Source: Begonia masoniana
Lineage: Eukaryota > Streptophyta > Magnoliopsida > Cucurbitales > Begoniaceae
NCBI GenBank assembly: GCA_022432975.1
Contig: CM039502.1
Coordinates: 17,865,453-17,929,452, forward strand
Length of the DNA: 64,000 bases
Direction of reading: 5' to 3'
Shown here: one piece after another, positions 1 through 12,600 of the stretch
Position numbering within the stretch: position 1 is the first letter of the stretch
How the letters are laid out: the number at the start of each line of letters is the position of its first letter
Notes under the pieces: model-generated
What the model was told of the DNA's origin: nothing
The model's database searches: none
Seen by the model: the letters and a program-made list of their open reading frames with translations, nothing else
Translations under genes and position numbers: made by a program

Positions 1-3000
1 TGTTTTGGCCTGTTAAGGGCGTGGCAGTGAGGGCAGTAGTATGTAACGTAAGGAAAATCTTCCCTCCTAGCAAGCCCTACAAATGAAAAAAAACCTTTGT
101 TTGACAACAACGTATAAAACTTCAAAGATAGAATATTGGGAGCCAAACATGGAATTGGAAAACTGTGAAATTATCATATGAATCTCAACTCCTTACCATT
201 ATGCATGTGGCAATTTCCACAAATGAGTGCATAAGACTGCATTGGATCCTCACCCACAAGTAGTGCTGCGATCTTTGCAACCCATCCCCCATCTTTGGCA
301 ACTGGTACTTGAGGATTGTGATGATTAACTACGAGATGACTAAGCTCAGAACTATGGTGACTATCTGAAACAGCAGAAACAGGTGTCTCCTCATGGGAAG
401 GATTCGATGGACTGCCTCCCGAACTGTTTGGTTGCGTGTGAACCTGTTTTCTATTTCTAAGGCTGCCAGATTGCATAATTTCAACATCATTGCTCTTTCC
501 TGATGCAACATTAAGCTTCGACTCATTCTCAAGGAACACCTTCAAGCCTGAATCTGCACCCAACTTAGACGCTAACACAGAGGCAGCTGCTGCCTTTGCA
601 GCTGGGTCAGAATCATATTTCTGCACATGAAAGTTACAGCTAAGAAAAATATTTTACATGTCACCTACTAACCATTGGAGAATCCAGAATAGGTTTTCAT
701 TTTTTATATTAGGAATACATGTAATGCATATGATCTTTATTAATCATCCCCATTCTTTATAGTATTTTTTTCAATTTTAAAGTTTCCTGGATTATATAAT
801 TTGACCTTTGTAAATAACCTCTTCGTTAGACTATTGAAATAAACTCTCACTCTCATGTTTTCAAATCCTTATCAGAAAATGTGTTAAAAAAAAAAGAATA
901 CTTTCAAACGTGAGCTTACTTAAAACCACTCAAACCTTACTTCCTTTATGTCAAATTCTTTGTATAACCTATTGCTCCACCACACCAAAACAACCCGTGA
1001 CAATTCCTTTTTAAAATTAGCCAATTCTAAAACATATTCCTTGTGATCTACTAAATCTGTCTATTCGATTCTCACTAATCAAAACTATTATCAAGTTGCC
1101 GGTCACAAAAAGAGAATGAGAAAGTTGTTCTAGATTTCTTAATCACGTGTGAGCAAAAGAATTCCACGTGCATTTCAAAAGCATAAAGAAAGTAAAAAAA
1201 AAAAAGATCCCCTAGACAACACAAACGATAACTTCTATTTGGTTCACATTAATTCTTGAAATTATTTACCAACAGTTTCAGCCTTAAATCCTAGCCATTA
1301 AGTTTGAAAGCCAGACAGATAAGTGGACATCAAAAAAAATATGCTGCGAGGAAGTCATCATTACTAGATTTCAAGCTTCACCTGAATAAGTTGTTGAGTG
1401 ATGTAATAATTAGTCCTCTCTTTAAGCTCATCTATTTTAGCTTGCCTTTCAGATCTAAGCCTTTCGAGAGTTTTCTGGTCTTTCCGGTCTCCTATAAGTC
1501 AAATAACAGATGGACCTATTAACACAACTCCACATGCAATTAAAAGTTTGAAAAGTAAAAAACAACAACAAAGCTAGAACTTACAGTTGGAAATCTAAGT
1601 TCTACTTGGTAGATGTTTAGTTTTTATAATTTGAAGGACAAAACAAATTAAGAAGGATAAGGAAAGTGTACATCACCCCAAAAAAAATTATCAGAAAATG
1701 AGAGTGAAAAATTCTTTAAGAGTGAAAAGGGTCTCTCTCAATCTATGAAAACGTGACCCAGAGATAAAACTCTCGAATTAACAGATTGGTGATGGCAAAC
1801 TCAAATACAAAAAATAAAGAACGGGAATTCAAAACAAATATTCTACTAAGTAATGAAAAAACAATAACTAACAAACAAAACACAATAAACTAAAAATAAA
1901 TAAAGAAAAAATATACAGCAGAACCAAAAAAACAAACAAGGAAAGGATAACCTTAGAACGCTTATATCACATCAAGTGACTACAAATGGCTGGCGGAGTG
2001 ATCCATTTTCATTACAGGAGCTTTGTACAGAAAAATACAATTAAATGACCATGTCACACACACCTAATTTAATTCCCACGAGATTCGTGTCCTTGCTTTT
2101 ACAAATTTTCATGACTGAATCAGGGTAAATCATGATACTAGCAGGAAACACACAGCTAATGATTTAGCAGTAAGTGGGATTCGAACCTCAGACATTGAAA
2201 GAAACACACCTTTAAAGCCAAAACTTTCACCACTAGAAACTAAACTCAAGGAGTTATACGATAAGCATTAAGGGATCTCTTCTATTCTACGAATCTAACT
2301 AATCTTCTACACCACTATTAACTGTGAAAATAAATTTTTTGATGAGTTGTGATATTTTGACATGTGAGCGGGCCAGACTCCAGCAATAATAAAAACTAAA
2401 AAACCAAACTTGGGAAGACAATCGATGAGGAAAAAATGAAATGAAAAATTGAATTATTTATCATTAAATAGTACCAATAGCAAAAGAATGCAGCTGACTT
2501 GATATAAATAGATGCACCAACAGAAATATGCACCCACTGGAATATGCAGAACTTAAAACACTTACGCATCTTCGTAAAACTCATAATTGATGAATAAATA
2601 AAAGTTGATAAGCCAGGCAAAAGAAACATCGGCAAAACTCGAAAGGCTCTCATCTTCCAGTTCAGATCCACAGTTCTAGTTGTCATGATAGCATAACCAA
2701 CTGCCATAATCTGAAAGTTGAAACTGTAGATTAACATATCATTCAAACAAAGAGAAGGAGCAGCAATGTATGATGTAATTTTATCAAAGCAAGCTAGTAA
2801 ACCATCAAAATGGTGCACAAATGGACTCCGCAGTCTCCCATGAAATATTATTCACATACCATGCAACAGAAAAGTCCTACAATTGAAAAGTTGTTTTCAA
2901 TAGTCTTATACCATAAAAAATGACCTATAAGGCTATGACTTTCATTTTTCAATTCTACGTGTTAGGAACCGATAGCCTCCAACCTACACTTAACCAGAAT

Positions 3001-4284
3001 ACAAGTAACCCAAGCAGAATATTCAGCAAACGAAGGCCCAATCAAGATTCCTTCAGAAAGTAAGGCTACAAGAAAGGTTTTGGAGAGACCTGTATTCTAC
3101 CAATTTTTCTCCACTATTTTTCCTCGCATAAGTTCCCCTTTTAAAGTCTAGTTCTGCCAAAATCCTGACTAACTTTTCATATCTCCTATGCCTTTAAAGC
3201 AATAAACTACAATATCATTATAATTTTCCCAGTAAGCCCTCACTGCCCCTCTTTTTTTTATGACATTTCTATCTGTTTGTTCTGGTTCCTCCTCGCATAA
3301 GTAAGCCTAATTAGGAGCTTATCACAACGTTGAGAACATATACAACTTTGACATGGAAACCAAACGACGATTGAAAAATTATTTTTTATCCCACGCTAGA
3401 ATAAAATAGGACGGATACATTGATAAAAACGAAAAGGAATTACAAGTTCTCATTAATCATAGTTATTATTTTCAGTCTTTGAATAATAAATAAAACTATT
3501 TAAAAAATGAAAAAATAAAAGTATAACGTCATCTACATCTAGAAGCAACGTAAGGTTCAAATCAAGTAACAAATTTTCACAAAAATATCTCTCAGAAGTC
3601 AAATCTGAAGACTCTACAATTTGGGAAACTTTTTTTCAGATGAAATTTAAATGCTAAACCATCATGGGCAAAAAGAACAAAAAAAAAACCATCACTGAAT
3701 CCGGGAAAGTCACAATAAGCAAGCATACTAAAATGAATATCAATCTCTCATGGCAAAACCTCATTAAGCCTAGTCACATCTTGCTCTAACCTCAAGCAAT
3801 GCCCCTCCATGCCCCCAATAAACTTAGACAGTAGTAATTTTCACATGTTATTCATCAATCATTACAAGAATGATGGCAAGGGACAAGGTTTAGGAATTTA
3901 ACTCCCTTTCACTTATCAATAAGTAAAGCTAAAAACACAGTGCAAGAATGAAAAACATCCAACTCCGGTTGGCAGAGAAAGCAAACAGTTTATAAGAAAA
4001 AAAAATACCTCCAAAACTACAGTAGATAGAATAATATTTCGGCTAATATGCCGCCAAGTTTGGGATCGTTTCTTCAGCCCAGCCAAAACAATACCTTCTT
4101 CTTTAGAGATGCTTTGAAGCCTCTTCTCAAAGTCATCCCCTCGTACTCTAAAAATTCCATTCCAGATTTTAGAGAATATTCCCCGGCCCTTCTCCTTTTC
4201 AGTCCCAGAAGTAGTAGGATGATTACTGACAACACCGACAGTATCCTTCTTTCCTGCCTCCCCAATGCCTTTGTCCTCGGCCAT
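1..4284 (-). CDS. LNP: Lunapark-family ER network protein (partial, 3' end beyond window)
   Basis: Lunapark proteins sit at three-way junctions of the endoplasmic reticulum and stabilise the tubular network. Exons read on the minus strand: 4284-4009, 2710-2566, 1491-1382, 620-197 and 76 to beyond 1. All junctions are GT-AG and in phase. The start codon at 4284 opens MAEDKG. A charged N-terminus is followed by two hydrophobic segments across exons 1-2 (ending VVLE/IMAVGYAIM and LPMFLLPGLSTFIYSSIM), as in the family's hairpin. Exon 3 is a charged coiled coil. Exon 4 begins KYDSDPAAKAAAASVLASKLG, a family signature up to that point, and runs through a Ser-rich linker to the first half of the C-terminal zinc ribbon (CGNC). 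The partial last exon supplies the second half (YYCPHCHALNRP). The 5' leader probably has an intron (possible donor near 4632). The product is a plant LNP1/LNP2 homologue; only the tail past the zinc ribbon is missing. Confidence 0.93.
2020..2250 (-). mobile_element. candidate tRNA-derived SINE in Lunapark intron 2
   Basis: On the minus strand there is a good Pol III box B (GGTTCGAATCC, complement of 2177-2187). About 40-50 bp upstream lies a box A-like stretch (complement of about 2227-2248, containing CTAGTGGTGAAAG). The spacing and the text between the boxes resemble the 5' heads of plant Au-like SINEs. A clear 3' tail and target duplication were not identified, so the ends are approximate. 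A decayed tRNA fragment is the alternative. Confidence 0.4.
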
Positions 4285-4870
4285 TGATAATGAGTAGCAG
4301 ACAAACAACGCGATCGAATAAGCCACTCCAATTATGAATGCACGCAATCAAACTCGCAACATACAGGGACGGTGATTCAAAAGCCACTAAACCAAATAAG
4401 GAAGACAAATCAAAGTAGATATATAATATAAGAAAGTGAGGCAACAACATGAATGACTCTGTAAAATAATATCTACAAATCCAAAGTAACAAATCAACTT
4501 TTGCAGTTCCCAAAATGAACGATCGCGACCTTTTATCGTCAACGATCCGGATCAAAACCTCAAAAAGAAACGGCAAACAAAAAGAGGATCGAAACAATGA
4601 AGGAGGCAAAAAGAAAAGGATCTGAAGCGTACCTAGAAAAGAGAGGATCTGATAAATACACCCGAACTATCAGTTCGCTCTACCTCAAAGGAAGAGAACA
4701 AAAGACGATGTGCAGCAAGAAAGAAAGAGAAGAATCCACGCGCCGCGTCAAGCGGTGTGTTAAGCCGTTAAGCAGACGCCTGCAGATAATAGATGGAGAG
4801 AAAGAGGGAAGAGAGAGACTAAGTTTCTTCTCCTTCTTCCTCTTTCTAGTTCTACCTTCTCGAATTTTCT
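4285..4870 (-). promoter_or_regulatory. 5' leader and promoter side of the Lunapark gene
   Basis: There is no coding potential here beyond short shadow frames. On the minus strand the far part (about 4633-4870) is pyrimidine-rich, like a plant 5' UTR, and ends at a possible splice donor near 4632. This suggests a leader exon joined to the ATG exon. The stop codon of the neighbouring fibrillin gene lies about 260 bp further upstream (5132), so promoter space is short. Confidence 0.45.
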
Positions 4871-5131
4871 TTTAATTTAAATTTATTTCTTTATTATTTA
4901 TTTTCTAAATTAAAATTCAGAAAATGTATATTTTTCATAAAAGGAAGATTTGATACCACGTTAAATATTTATTTCATGGATAGGGTTGATGTGGAGATCA
5001 CATAGAAGAATATCATCTCATGACTCATTGGCTAAAATGAGTACAAATGACCAACTCATCTTACAAACGTCAATGGACATACCAACAAATAATCTGCAAA
5101 GAAACGCTTGCTTTTTTTCTTATTTACATGT

Positions 5132-6224
5132 TCAAACGATTCTTCGAAACACAAACAACGATCCTCTCGATCCCATTCCTAGCCGGATCTTGTCATCAAT
5201 GTACGTTATTCGGAGTTTGACTTCGCTTACACCGCCATAGCGGAATTCAAAAGGTCCGACTTTCAATTCAGGCGGCTCGAAGATAACTTGAACCCAATCT
5301 TCGTCTAGAACTGTCAGTTTTCCTGTTCGTACAAATAAACAAGCCTGGATTGAATGCAATTTCTGATATACGCAGGGGACTCTCCTAGGAGATGCTTTGA
5401 AGAACTTTTGATTTTTGAAGAACAAAATATGTATGTACCTTTCAAGGAGACTTGGCCATCCAAGAACCCGAAAACAGAAAATGACACCTTATTTTTCACA
5501 GTGTCCGGGGCTTCGGACAACCTGAATCATTTCCTTCGTTTTGAAGAAGAGACGGCCCACCGCGCTTCTGTAGCCGCCTCCCGGCGAAGTTGGATTAGAA
5601 CAGTAGAGAACATCCCAATCTGAAGAGAAGATAAAGTACCAAATCATAAATGGAACCAGCATTTGTTTAACATTAACCCTAAAACTGAAGAGTACAAATC
5701 AAATCAGTGTTAACGGAATGTAATAACCAATTTCAGTAGCAGATTCGGGCATCACCTCCAAATATAAGAGGGCATTTTACAGGTTCGTCAACACAATATT
5801 TCTGCAATTCCTGAGCCACTTCAGCTACCTCTTTGTGCTTCTCTTTGGTAAGAAAAACCCCTCTATCACTTTGCGCAACCTTCGTCAAATTTATTTACAG
5901 TTTTCTCTTAGATGGTCGATTAACTGTCTGTAACTAGACGCAGATCGTAATCTGAGGAACCGAAACCCATACCTTTGAGATAATAGAATCTACGAGATCC
6001 GCAGGGCTCGTTCGAACGTCTGGGGAAGACATCGAAACGGACGCCCATATTTTGAAGCTTGCGCGCTTTGAATTCTGGACAGGTACTGAAATCGATAGGC
6101 ATAGAGTTGAAGGTTTCAAACAGGGGGTCAAAAACTTAGCTTTCGAAGTCTCGACGCCTCCTCTGAAGACCAACTTAGCGGGAAACAGAGCTAGCGAAGA
6201 AGAAGAAGTTGCAGTGGCAGCCAT
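5132..6224 (-). CDS. PAP8: PAP/fibrillin family protein, PAP8/FBN6-like, chloroplastic; apparent 1-nt frameshift in exon 3
   Basis: Fibrillins are plastid lipid-associated lipocalin-like proteins of plastoglobules and thylakoids. Minus-strand exons: 6224-5973, 5879-5756, 5619-5439 and 5322-5132. Exon 1 gives a Ser/Ala-rich chloroplast transit peptide (MAATATSSSSLALFPAKLV). Exon 2 carries GVFLTKEKHKEVAEVAQEL. Exon 3 starts DWDVLYCSNPTSPGGGYRS, and exon 4 holds WVQVIFEPPELKVG and ends GSLFVFRRIV. These blocks match the PAP8 (Arabidopsis At5g19940) subfamily as I know it. Exon 3 is 181 nt where 180 are needed. Frame is lost between KTKEMIQ and APDTVKNKV at a CC (plus-strand GG at 5515-5516), and translation would stop at 5489-5491. 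The donors are normal; the exon 2 acceptor (GAAG) is weak. Either this is a one-base sequencing or assembly error, or the copy is dead. Confidence 0.85.
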
Positions 6225-8287
6225 GGAAAGGCAGAGTTCGGAGCAGAAGAAATCTCGTCCAACAATCTCTCGAGCCTCGCTTTCGCTAAGAATGGGATAA
6301 TGGTCAGCACTGCCACGTAGCCATGGGAATCAAGAAGCGGACCCACAGTTTACTCTAGTTCGTGTTATTATGTTGCCACGTGTTCATTTGTGAGATTTTT
6401 CCTTATCTAAATCAAGTTTGCCCATTCACTTCAGTTTTTCGGTCATAATATCAATTTAAGATTTTTTTAATAAAATAATTATAATAATATATCCCTTAAA
6501 TCTATAATTAAATAATATATAAATGTGACAGTTTTGTCATATGAAAACTCAGTGGGAAGGTCCATCCCATACGAAATAGAGTGCACAATCCCATATTATT
6601 TTTAATCTCTATTTAATACAATACGTTTTAAGTTGCAGATTTTAACTAAAAGTACTCGAGATGTTACGATAAATATCATTATATAGAAAAATAAAATAAA
6701 ATTATAGTATACACGTGACATTTATTTTCTTAAAAATACATTAAAGATAAAGTTATCCAATAAATGTTCGTGTTATGTTTTTTTTTCTTAATATTTATTT
6801 ATTAAACTAGTGCATTTTTTAAACTTAATGATTTAATTATGCATAACTCGAATAATTAATTCTTTCATGTTTGTTGACGATATAAACTATTAGATTGCAT
6901 GTTATACCCTAGACAAAAAACAAATGAGAAAAAATATCTTATCATAATAAAAATAAAATATAAAATATTTAAGAAAAAAAATTACAAGATATGACCATTT
7001 ACTCTTATTTTAATATAAAGTGGGAAAATAATTACTTATTAAATGCATACCCAACACTTGAAACATTTTTAGCCTAATTTTATAAGTTCAATAAAAAAAA
7101 TGTGATTAAAACTAGAGTAAAATATAAATAAAACCATAAACTTTGTTTTGAACTAAACGAACACCGAATTATGATATTTGTTCAACTTAAATCTCAATCT
7201 TTTTTAGAAAAGAATCAACTTTAAACTTTGTACCGTGTACAAAATGAATCTCAAACTGTTTTTTTTTTTTTTTTTCCGGTATGGTTTCGGTTCGTTTTAG
7301 TTTTAGATTCTTTGGTTCGGAATTGATCTAAGTTGGTTTTGGGTTAGACGGTTTAATTTGTTTTTGTAATTTTTTGAATTAAAATTTAAAAAAAATAACG
7401 TTATGTGTACTCTCTTAAAAAATTCGTTGCCGTGTCAAATAATTATTTATACAATTAATGTAATAAATTACTTTTGATCTCATTAATTGCACCAATAATT
7501 GTTTGAACACGTCAGTAATTTTGTTTTAAAATAATAAAATAAGAGAGTAAATATACTATTACTCTAAATATATATACATACACACTATGATATTAGTTTG
7601 ATTTGGTTTCAATCGGAGCAAAACCATACAAAGTATGATTGTAATAAAGTGGTTTAATTTGTTTCCCGTATAAATTTTGAAGTTCAATTCAAAAAATAGT
7701 CAAGGGGAAAAGTTGAATAAACTTCATCGATATTCATTTTTCTAAAAAAAAAGTTTGAAGATTTAAATTGAACAACCTTCCCCCCAAAACTATTATTAAA
7801 TTAGATTTAGTAACTTAGGATAAGATATAATTAAAATTAATTAATAAAAAGTGAGAGTATCTTGTCGTTCAACTACACAATCTACTTTTGTGCACTTGTC
7901 GATATTTATTTCTTGAAAATAGTCAAATTTCATTAGCACGAGGTAGGTAGAGTCGTTGAAGCATCTCATTTTCAAGGATGATTATTTTCATGCCACTTTA
8001 AACTAATTATATCAACCAATAAACTTATGAAGTAAACTCAACGAGCAGCTTGTGAAACTTTTATTATCAGGTCTGGTTGGAGCTTAGTATGAGCTCATTT
8101 TTCAGCAAGCTAGCTGCTTCGTGACCCACCCAATACGAACGGCAAACTTCAGATCACTCTATTTACGGTGGGCTTAGCTTGACCTGATCCTTGATTCAGC
8201 AGATCGGGCCACGGATGAGGCCAGGTGATTACCATGCATGCGTTATTTTTTATTTTATGAAAATTTAATTTATAAGTTTAGGGTTAT

Positions 8288-8735
8288 TATTTTTATTTTA
8301 TAAATATTTACAAAAACCAATTTTTTAATAATAGTTTAAAGAGGGTGTAATTTAATTTGTAATTTTAAAAAGTTAAATTTATCCGAAATTCCTGCCGTAA
8401 ATTCAAATTAACATAATGCGAGATAGTTTAGTGTATGTTTTTAAGGTGAACTTTAGAAATTTCAGAAGAAAATGATGGTATTTTGGGATTTTAGCAGCGC
8501 ACGTGCAGAGCACGTGTCAAATTTAACGAAAAATTTAACGGGAGAGTTTGAATTGCAAACGATGTATACGATAGGGTCTGATTGGGTCAAAAATAAACGT
8601 TAGGAACCAAATGATCACTAACTACATACGTTGAGAGCTAAATTGAACTTTTCTCTTATTTTTATTTTATAAATATCTACAAAAACCAATTTTTTAATAA
8701 TAGTTAAAAATAGTTTAAAGAGGGTGTAATTTTAA
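8288..8735. repeat. ~80-bp direct repeat flanking a 290-bp spacer
   Basis: 8288-8365 and 8655-8735 are near-identical. Both read TTTTATTTTATAAATAT(t/c)TACAAAAACCAATTTTTTAATAATAG and then AGTTTAAAGAGGGTGTAAT. The second copy has a short internal duplication (GTTAAAAATA). The spacer holds two CACGTG boxes. This could be a small LTR-type relic (LTR-internal-LTR) or a partial tandem duplication. No terminal TG..CA ends or target duplication were recognised. Confidence 0.6.
8500..8516. promoter_or_regulatory. pair of CACGTG G-boxes
   Basis: CACGTG occurs at 8500-8505 and again at 8511-8516, 5 bp apart, about 300 bp upstream of the likely leader of the GT14 gene. G-boxes bind bZIP and bHLH factors, and pairs can act as ABA-response elements. 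Because they lie inside a repeat-flanked spacer, they may have come with a TE rather than been selected as promoter elements. Confidence 0.3.
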
Positions 8736-8803
8736 ATTAGTCTTGATTGTGTAATTAACGACTAGTCCAAGGGTAATAATAGATTATTACAAGGAGACGA
8801 TAC

Positions 8804-9601
8804 ATGTCAGTACCGGAGGCAGTGCTGATTCCATCTCTAATCGCTTCCTTCTCTGCTTTTGAGGAACTCCACCAGCTCCTGTTACAAAGCCAATCCACAA
8901 AACTCATTCTCATTGTTCCTCCATTTTTACAGCATCAAAGAGGAAGAATATCTCAGATCTCCCAACGCTTTCTTCTTCTCTTGATCTCTTGTCCTCGCTC
9001 TCAATTCCCGATTATCACCGGCGCTCTTCGTAGGTTTTTGAGCCATCTGGCTTTGCTGTTTTTTTTTTACCTTCTTTTCTTGGTCGTTTTTATGGCTTTC
9101 TCACTATTTCGACTCTGTTTATCTTCATTTCATTTGCTTGTTGTTTTTCCTCGCGCGAGATGCTTTCTTTTTCCTGCTAAATAGTTTCTTTTACAGCTCG
9201 TGAAAACTACGTTTTTTTGTTAGTTTTTAGCTGAATCGCGAGGGAAATCACATCTGAGCTATAGTTGTTGTTGTTTATCAAAATCAGAATATGTTTGTAC
9301 TTTGGTGTACATCTTTAGAGAATGGAAGCGGCGAATCGTGTTTTGCTGGTAACCCGGATTACAGTTGGGGAATGCAAATTGCTGGCAGTAATCTGCAGGC
9401 TCTTTCTTTGTAATTTTATTTACGTTGATGGAAGTAAAATAATTTTTCCTTAGTTTTCATTTAATTTTTAATCTCGATTTTATGTTCTTATTGATACAAT
9501 ATCTAATATCTGAATGATTTAGATGCCATGATCTATTGTCGATATTAATGGGTGCTGTGTTTAAGTCATTTGCACTGATCTGAACTTGGCTTGTTGTGCA
9601 G
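8804..9601 (+). other. 5' leader exon and leader intron of the GT14 gene (inferred)
   Basis: The pyrimidine-rich stretch from about 8800 to 9030 looks like a 5' UTR exon. It has a possible donor around 9028-9033, and a clear acceptor (pyrimidine-rich, ending TTGTGCAG) at about 9601 before the coding exon. A 126-codon ATG frame starting at 8804 runs across both exon and intron. It is mostly Leu/Phe/Ser and is probably not a protein. The exact transcription start is not visible. Confidence 0.45.
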
Positions 9602-9646
9602 TATTCGAAAATAAGTGGGGGTGCTGTAAACATGCTTTGAGTGTTA

Positions 9647-12600
9647 ATGAAGACTGCTCGATCGTGGCCTCTGGGTCTAAGTGATGCTGTGATCATGCCA
9701 GGATCACGACATCGACCAAAATTTAAAGGTCCTATATGGATTGTTGTATCGATTGCTGTGGTGAGCTTATTTCTGATTGGGGCCTATGTTTACCCTCCAA
9801 GAAGCTCTGCATCGTGCTATTTCTTTTCTACTGGTTGCTCTCCTTTTGTTCCGCCTCTGATTATTCCTTCCCGAGAGTTAACTGATGAAGAGACTGCAGC
9901 TCATGTTATTATCAAGGAAATTCTGAAGACACCTCCTGTTCAATCAAAAAATCCAAAAATTGCCTTCATGTTCTTGATTCCAAGTACATTACCCTTGGAG
10001 AAGCTCTGGGAAAAGTTTTTTCATGTAAGCTATTGCTTGGTTTTTATTAGTCATGCATAAAGAAAATTCCTGATCTTTAATTAAGATATATGTCTTTTGT
10101 TGCTGCTCGCTAAATAGTTTATAGTTATTGCTAGAAGACGAAATCTGTACATTCCTGAAAGCGTTTTCCTTCAGGGCCATGAGGACAAATTTTCTATATA
10201 TGTCCATTCATCAACTGAAAACACAGCACATGTGACCCAATACTTTGTTGGTCGTGACATTCACAGTGACAAGGTATGTGGACTAGCTCATTATATGTTC
10301 TTGCAGAAAGGTATGTACAATTTCATCACCTGACACACCAGCATAGATTCATAGGATGGAAAGTACTTGGACTTAGTGGAAACCGACAGTTCTGTTGCAA
10401 ATTGAGAACAAAAAGAATAGATCTATATATGCTACGACTACAAGTTTCTTTGGGTTGTTGAGCTTTTTGGTCTCTCGTGCCCTTTGTATAATTTTCTTTA
10501 TATATATATATATATATATATAATTTCTCCATAGTGTGTTTAGAACATTCTTTGACCAATCATAATGCAAATTTTCAACCATATGTGACAAAGCAAAAAG
10601 ATATATTCTCTTTGATATGAGGGCTTCATATTTTCCCTTTAATTATGCAAATTCATACATTCAAATGAAAAATGAAATGGAAATCGAAGTATTTAAAATC
10701 ACATATCTCGTCTCAAAAAAGACTCTCTATATTAGCAGTCGTCTCATATACTTCCCTTGAAGATTTTTTTACTTAGCCATAATTAGTATGTTTCTCATAT
10801 TAATATATGGGCAGTCTACTGATTTGCTGACTATTATGATCTTTGTTGGAAGTTGATAAATTTCTAATTGTCACTGTAAAGTAAAACAACCTGTGGACTT
10901 GAAATCAGTAACAAAACTTTTTTGCAGGTTGACTGGGGAAAATTTTCAATGGTTGATGCAGAGAAGAGACTGTTGGCAAATGCGCTTTTAGACCCTGATA
11001 ACCAGCATTTCGTCTTGTTGTCTGAAAGGTGATTGAGGCTATCATCACGTTCCTCTTCCAATCTGTGTGTAATTTGGTTTAATTTTCTCTGACTGATTCA
11101 TCTCCTTCTGTCTTTATTTCAGTTGTGTACCCCTTCACAGCTTCAACTATGTCTATAACTATCTGATGTTTGCAAATGTCAGTTTTATTGACTGGTAAAG
11201 AAACCATGTTTTGTCAATTTCCTTATTCAACTAGATATTGAAAAGTTCTTCCACGAAATTGACATGTTCCACTCTTCATTCTTCCCAAGTTTTTTGGATC
11301 CTGGTCCTCATGGAAATGGGCGTTATTCAGCCCACATGTTACCTGAGATTGAAAAGAATGACTTCCGTAAAGGTTCACAGGTATGTGAGGAAACATTTGT
11401 TGCTTGTTTGTGTTGCCATTTTATTTATAATGATCTCCAATGTGTGGCCAAATTTTGAGGGCCTATACTCATTGATCTCGCATTTCTGGATGATGCAACA
11501 TAAGGAGAAAGATCGAATTTAAGATTTCTGATGTTAAAATTACAACTAATCTCAAAAGTTTAAATGTTTGTTTTGAAGTTAAATTAATCATTTTAATTCA
11601 TCATTATCTTAGTTTGAAATCAATATATGTTTCAGTGGTTCTCCATGAAGCGACAACATGCAATCATAATTATGGCCGACAGCCTTTACTATACAAAATT
11701 CAAGAATTATTGTAAGGTAACACATTGACATGATTTTCCTCGGTTAAGCTCTTCCTTTGGACGTACAATCTGTTCTTCTTGTATTTGATATATGAGAAAT
11801 TAAGAAGAATTCTTGAAAATACTATAAATATAAATCAATCAAATACCTTTGTTAATTTATGCCTTCTTGTAAAGAACGAGTTGGATAGATGAAATGATGA
11901 TCCTGCATTAGTTGGGTGAGTAGTACATAAATCCAATAGTTTAAGTATTTTTCCACAGTTCTATTAGTTCGCCGGAACAAGCTTAGCTCCATAGTTGATG
12001 ATTCATATATTAAAATGATTTTCTTGCTTCAGCCTGTTTACAATCAAAGTCCATTTTTCAATATTAACTTATTCTAGTGACTTGTAAAATTGCTTGTGCA
12101 TGTGTTTGAGTTTCTCAGCCAAATATGGACGGGCGCAATTGCTATGCCGACGAGCATTACTTCCCAACCCTTTTTAATGTCAGTATATCTTGTCCCTGCG
12201 AACAAGTCTTCATTTTTATGGTGCCAAAATATCAGCTGCTTTATCTTCTTTATTTGTGTCAGATGGTTGATCCTGGTGGAATCGCAAATTGGTCAGTGAC
12301 ACACGTTGATTGGTCCGAAGGGAAGTGGCATCCGAAAGCATATCGCACTCAAGATGTCACATACGATCTTATCAAGAACATTACAGTAATCCTCACACTT
12401 GCTTTGTTCGATTTCGTCAAATTTTTCTTGTAGTTTTTAAGCAGTGATAATTCGTGGGTGGGATAAAAAATAATTTAATTATTTATACATTTCTTACTAA
12501 TGAATTATTTTTTAAAGTGGGGTTACTTTGATTATACCAATATTTGAACTTAGGACTTTTGTCTCTGATACCACGTGAAATTACTAATAATTTTTAAAAA

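Larger units (their letters stand above)
6225..8800. other. AT-rich intergenic region with degenerate repeats
   Basis: No gene was found in these 2.6 kb. The first few hundred bases hold the fibrillin promoter. About 7175-7215 and 7730-7790 form an imperfect inverted repeat (TTGTTCAACTTAAATCT against its complement AGATTTAAATTGAAC). This could be the remains of a MITE or of a TE fragment. A separate direct repeat lies at 8288-8365 and 8655-8735. Confidence 0.5.

Noticed and set aside
4597..4875. Lys/Arg-rich 92-codon plus-strand frame
   Set aside because: It is the complement of the pyrimidine-rich Lunapark leader, and composition alone explains the open frame.
8804..9184. 126-codon ATG frame before the GT14 gene
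   Set aside because: It spans the inferred leader exon and intron, is Leu/Phe/Ser-rich and matches no family. The conserved protein starts at 9647.
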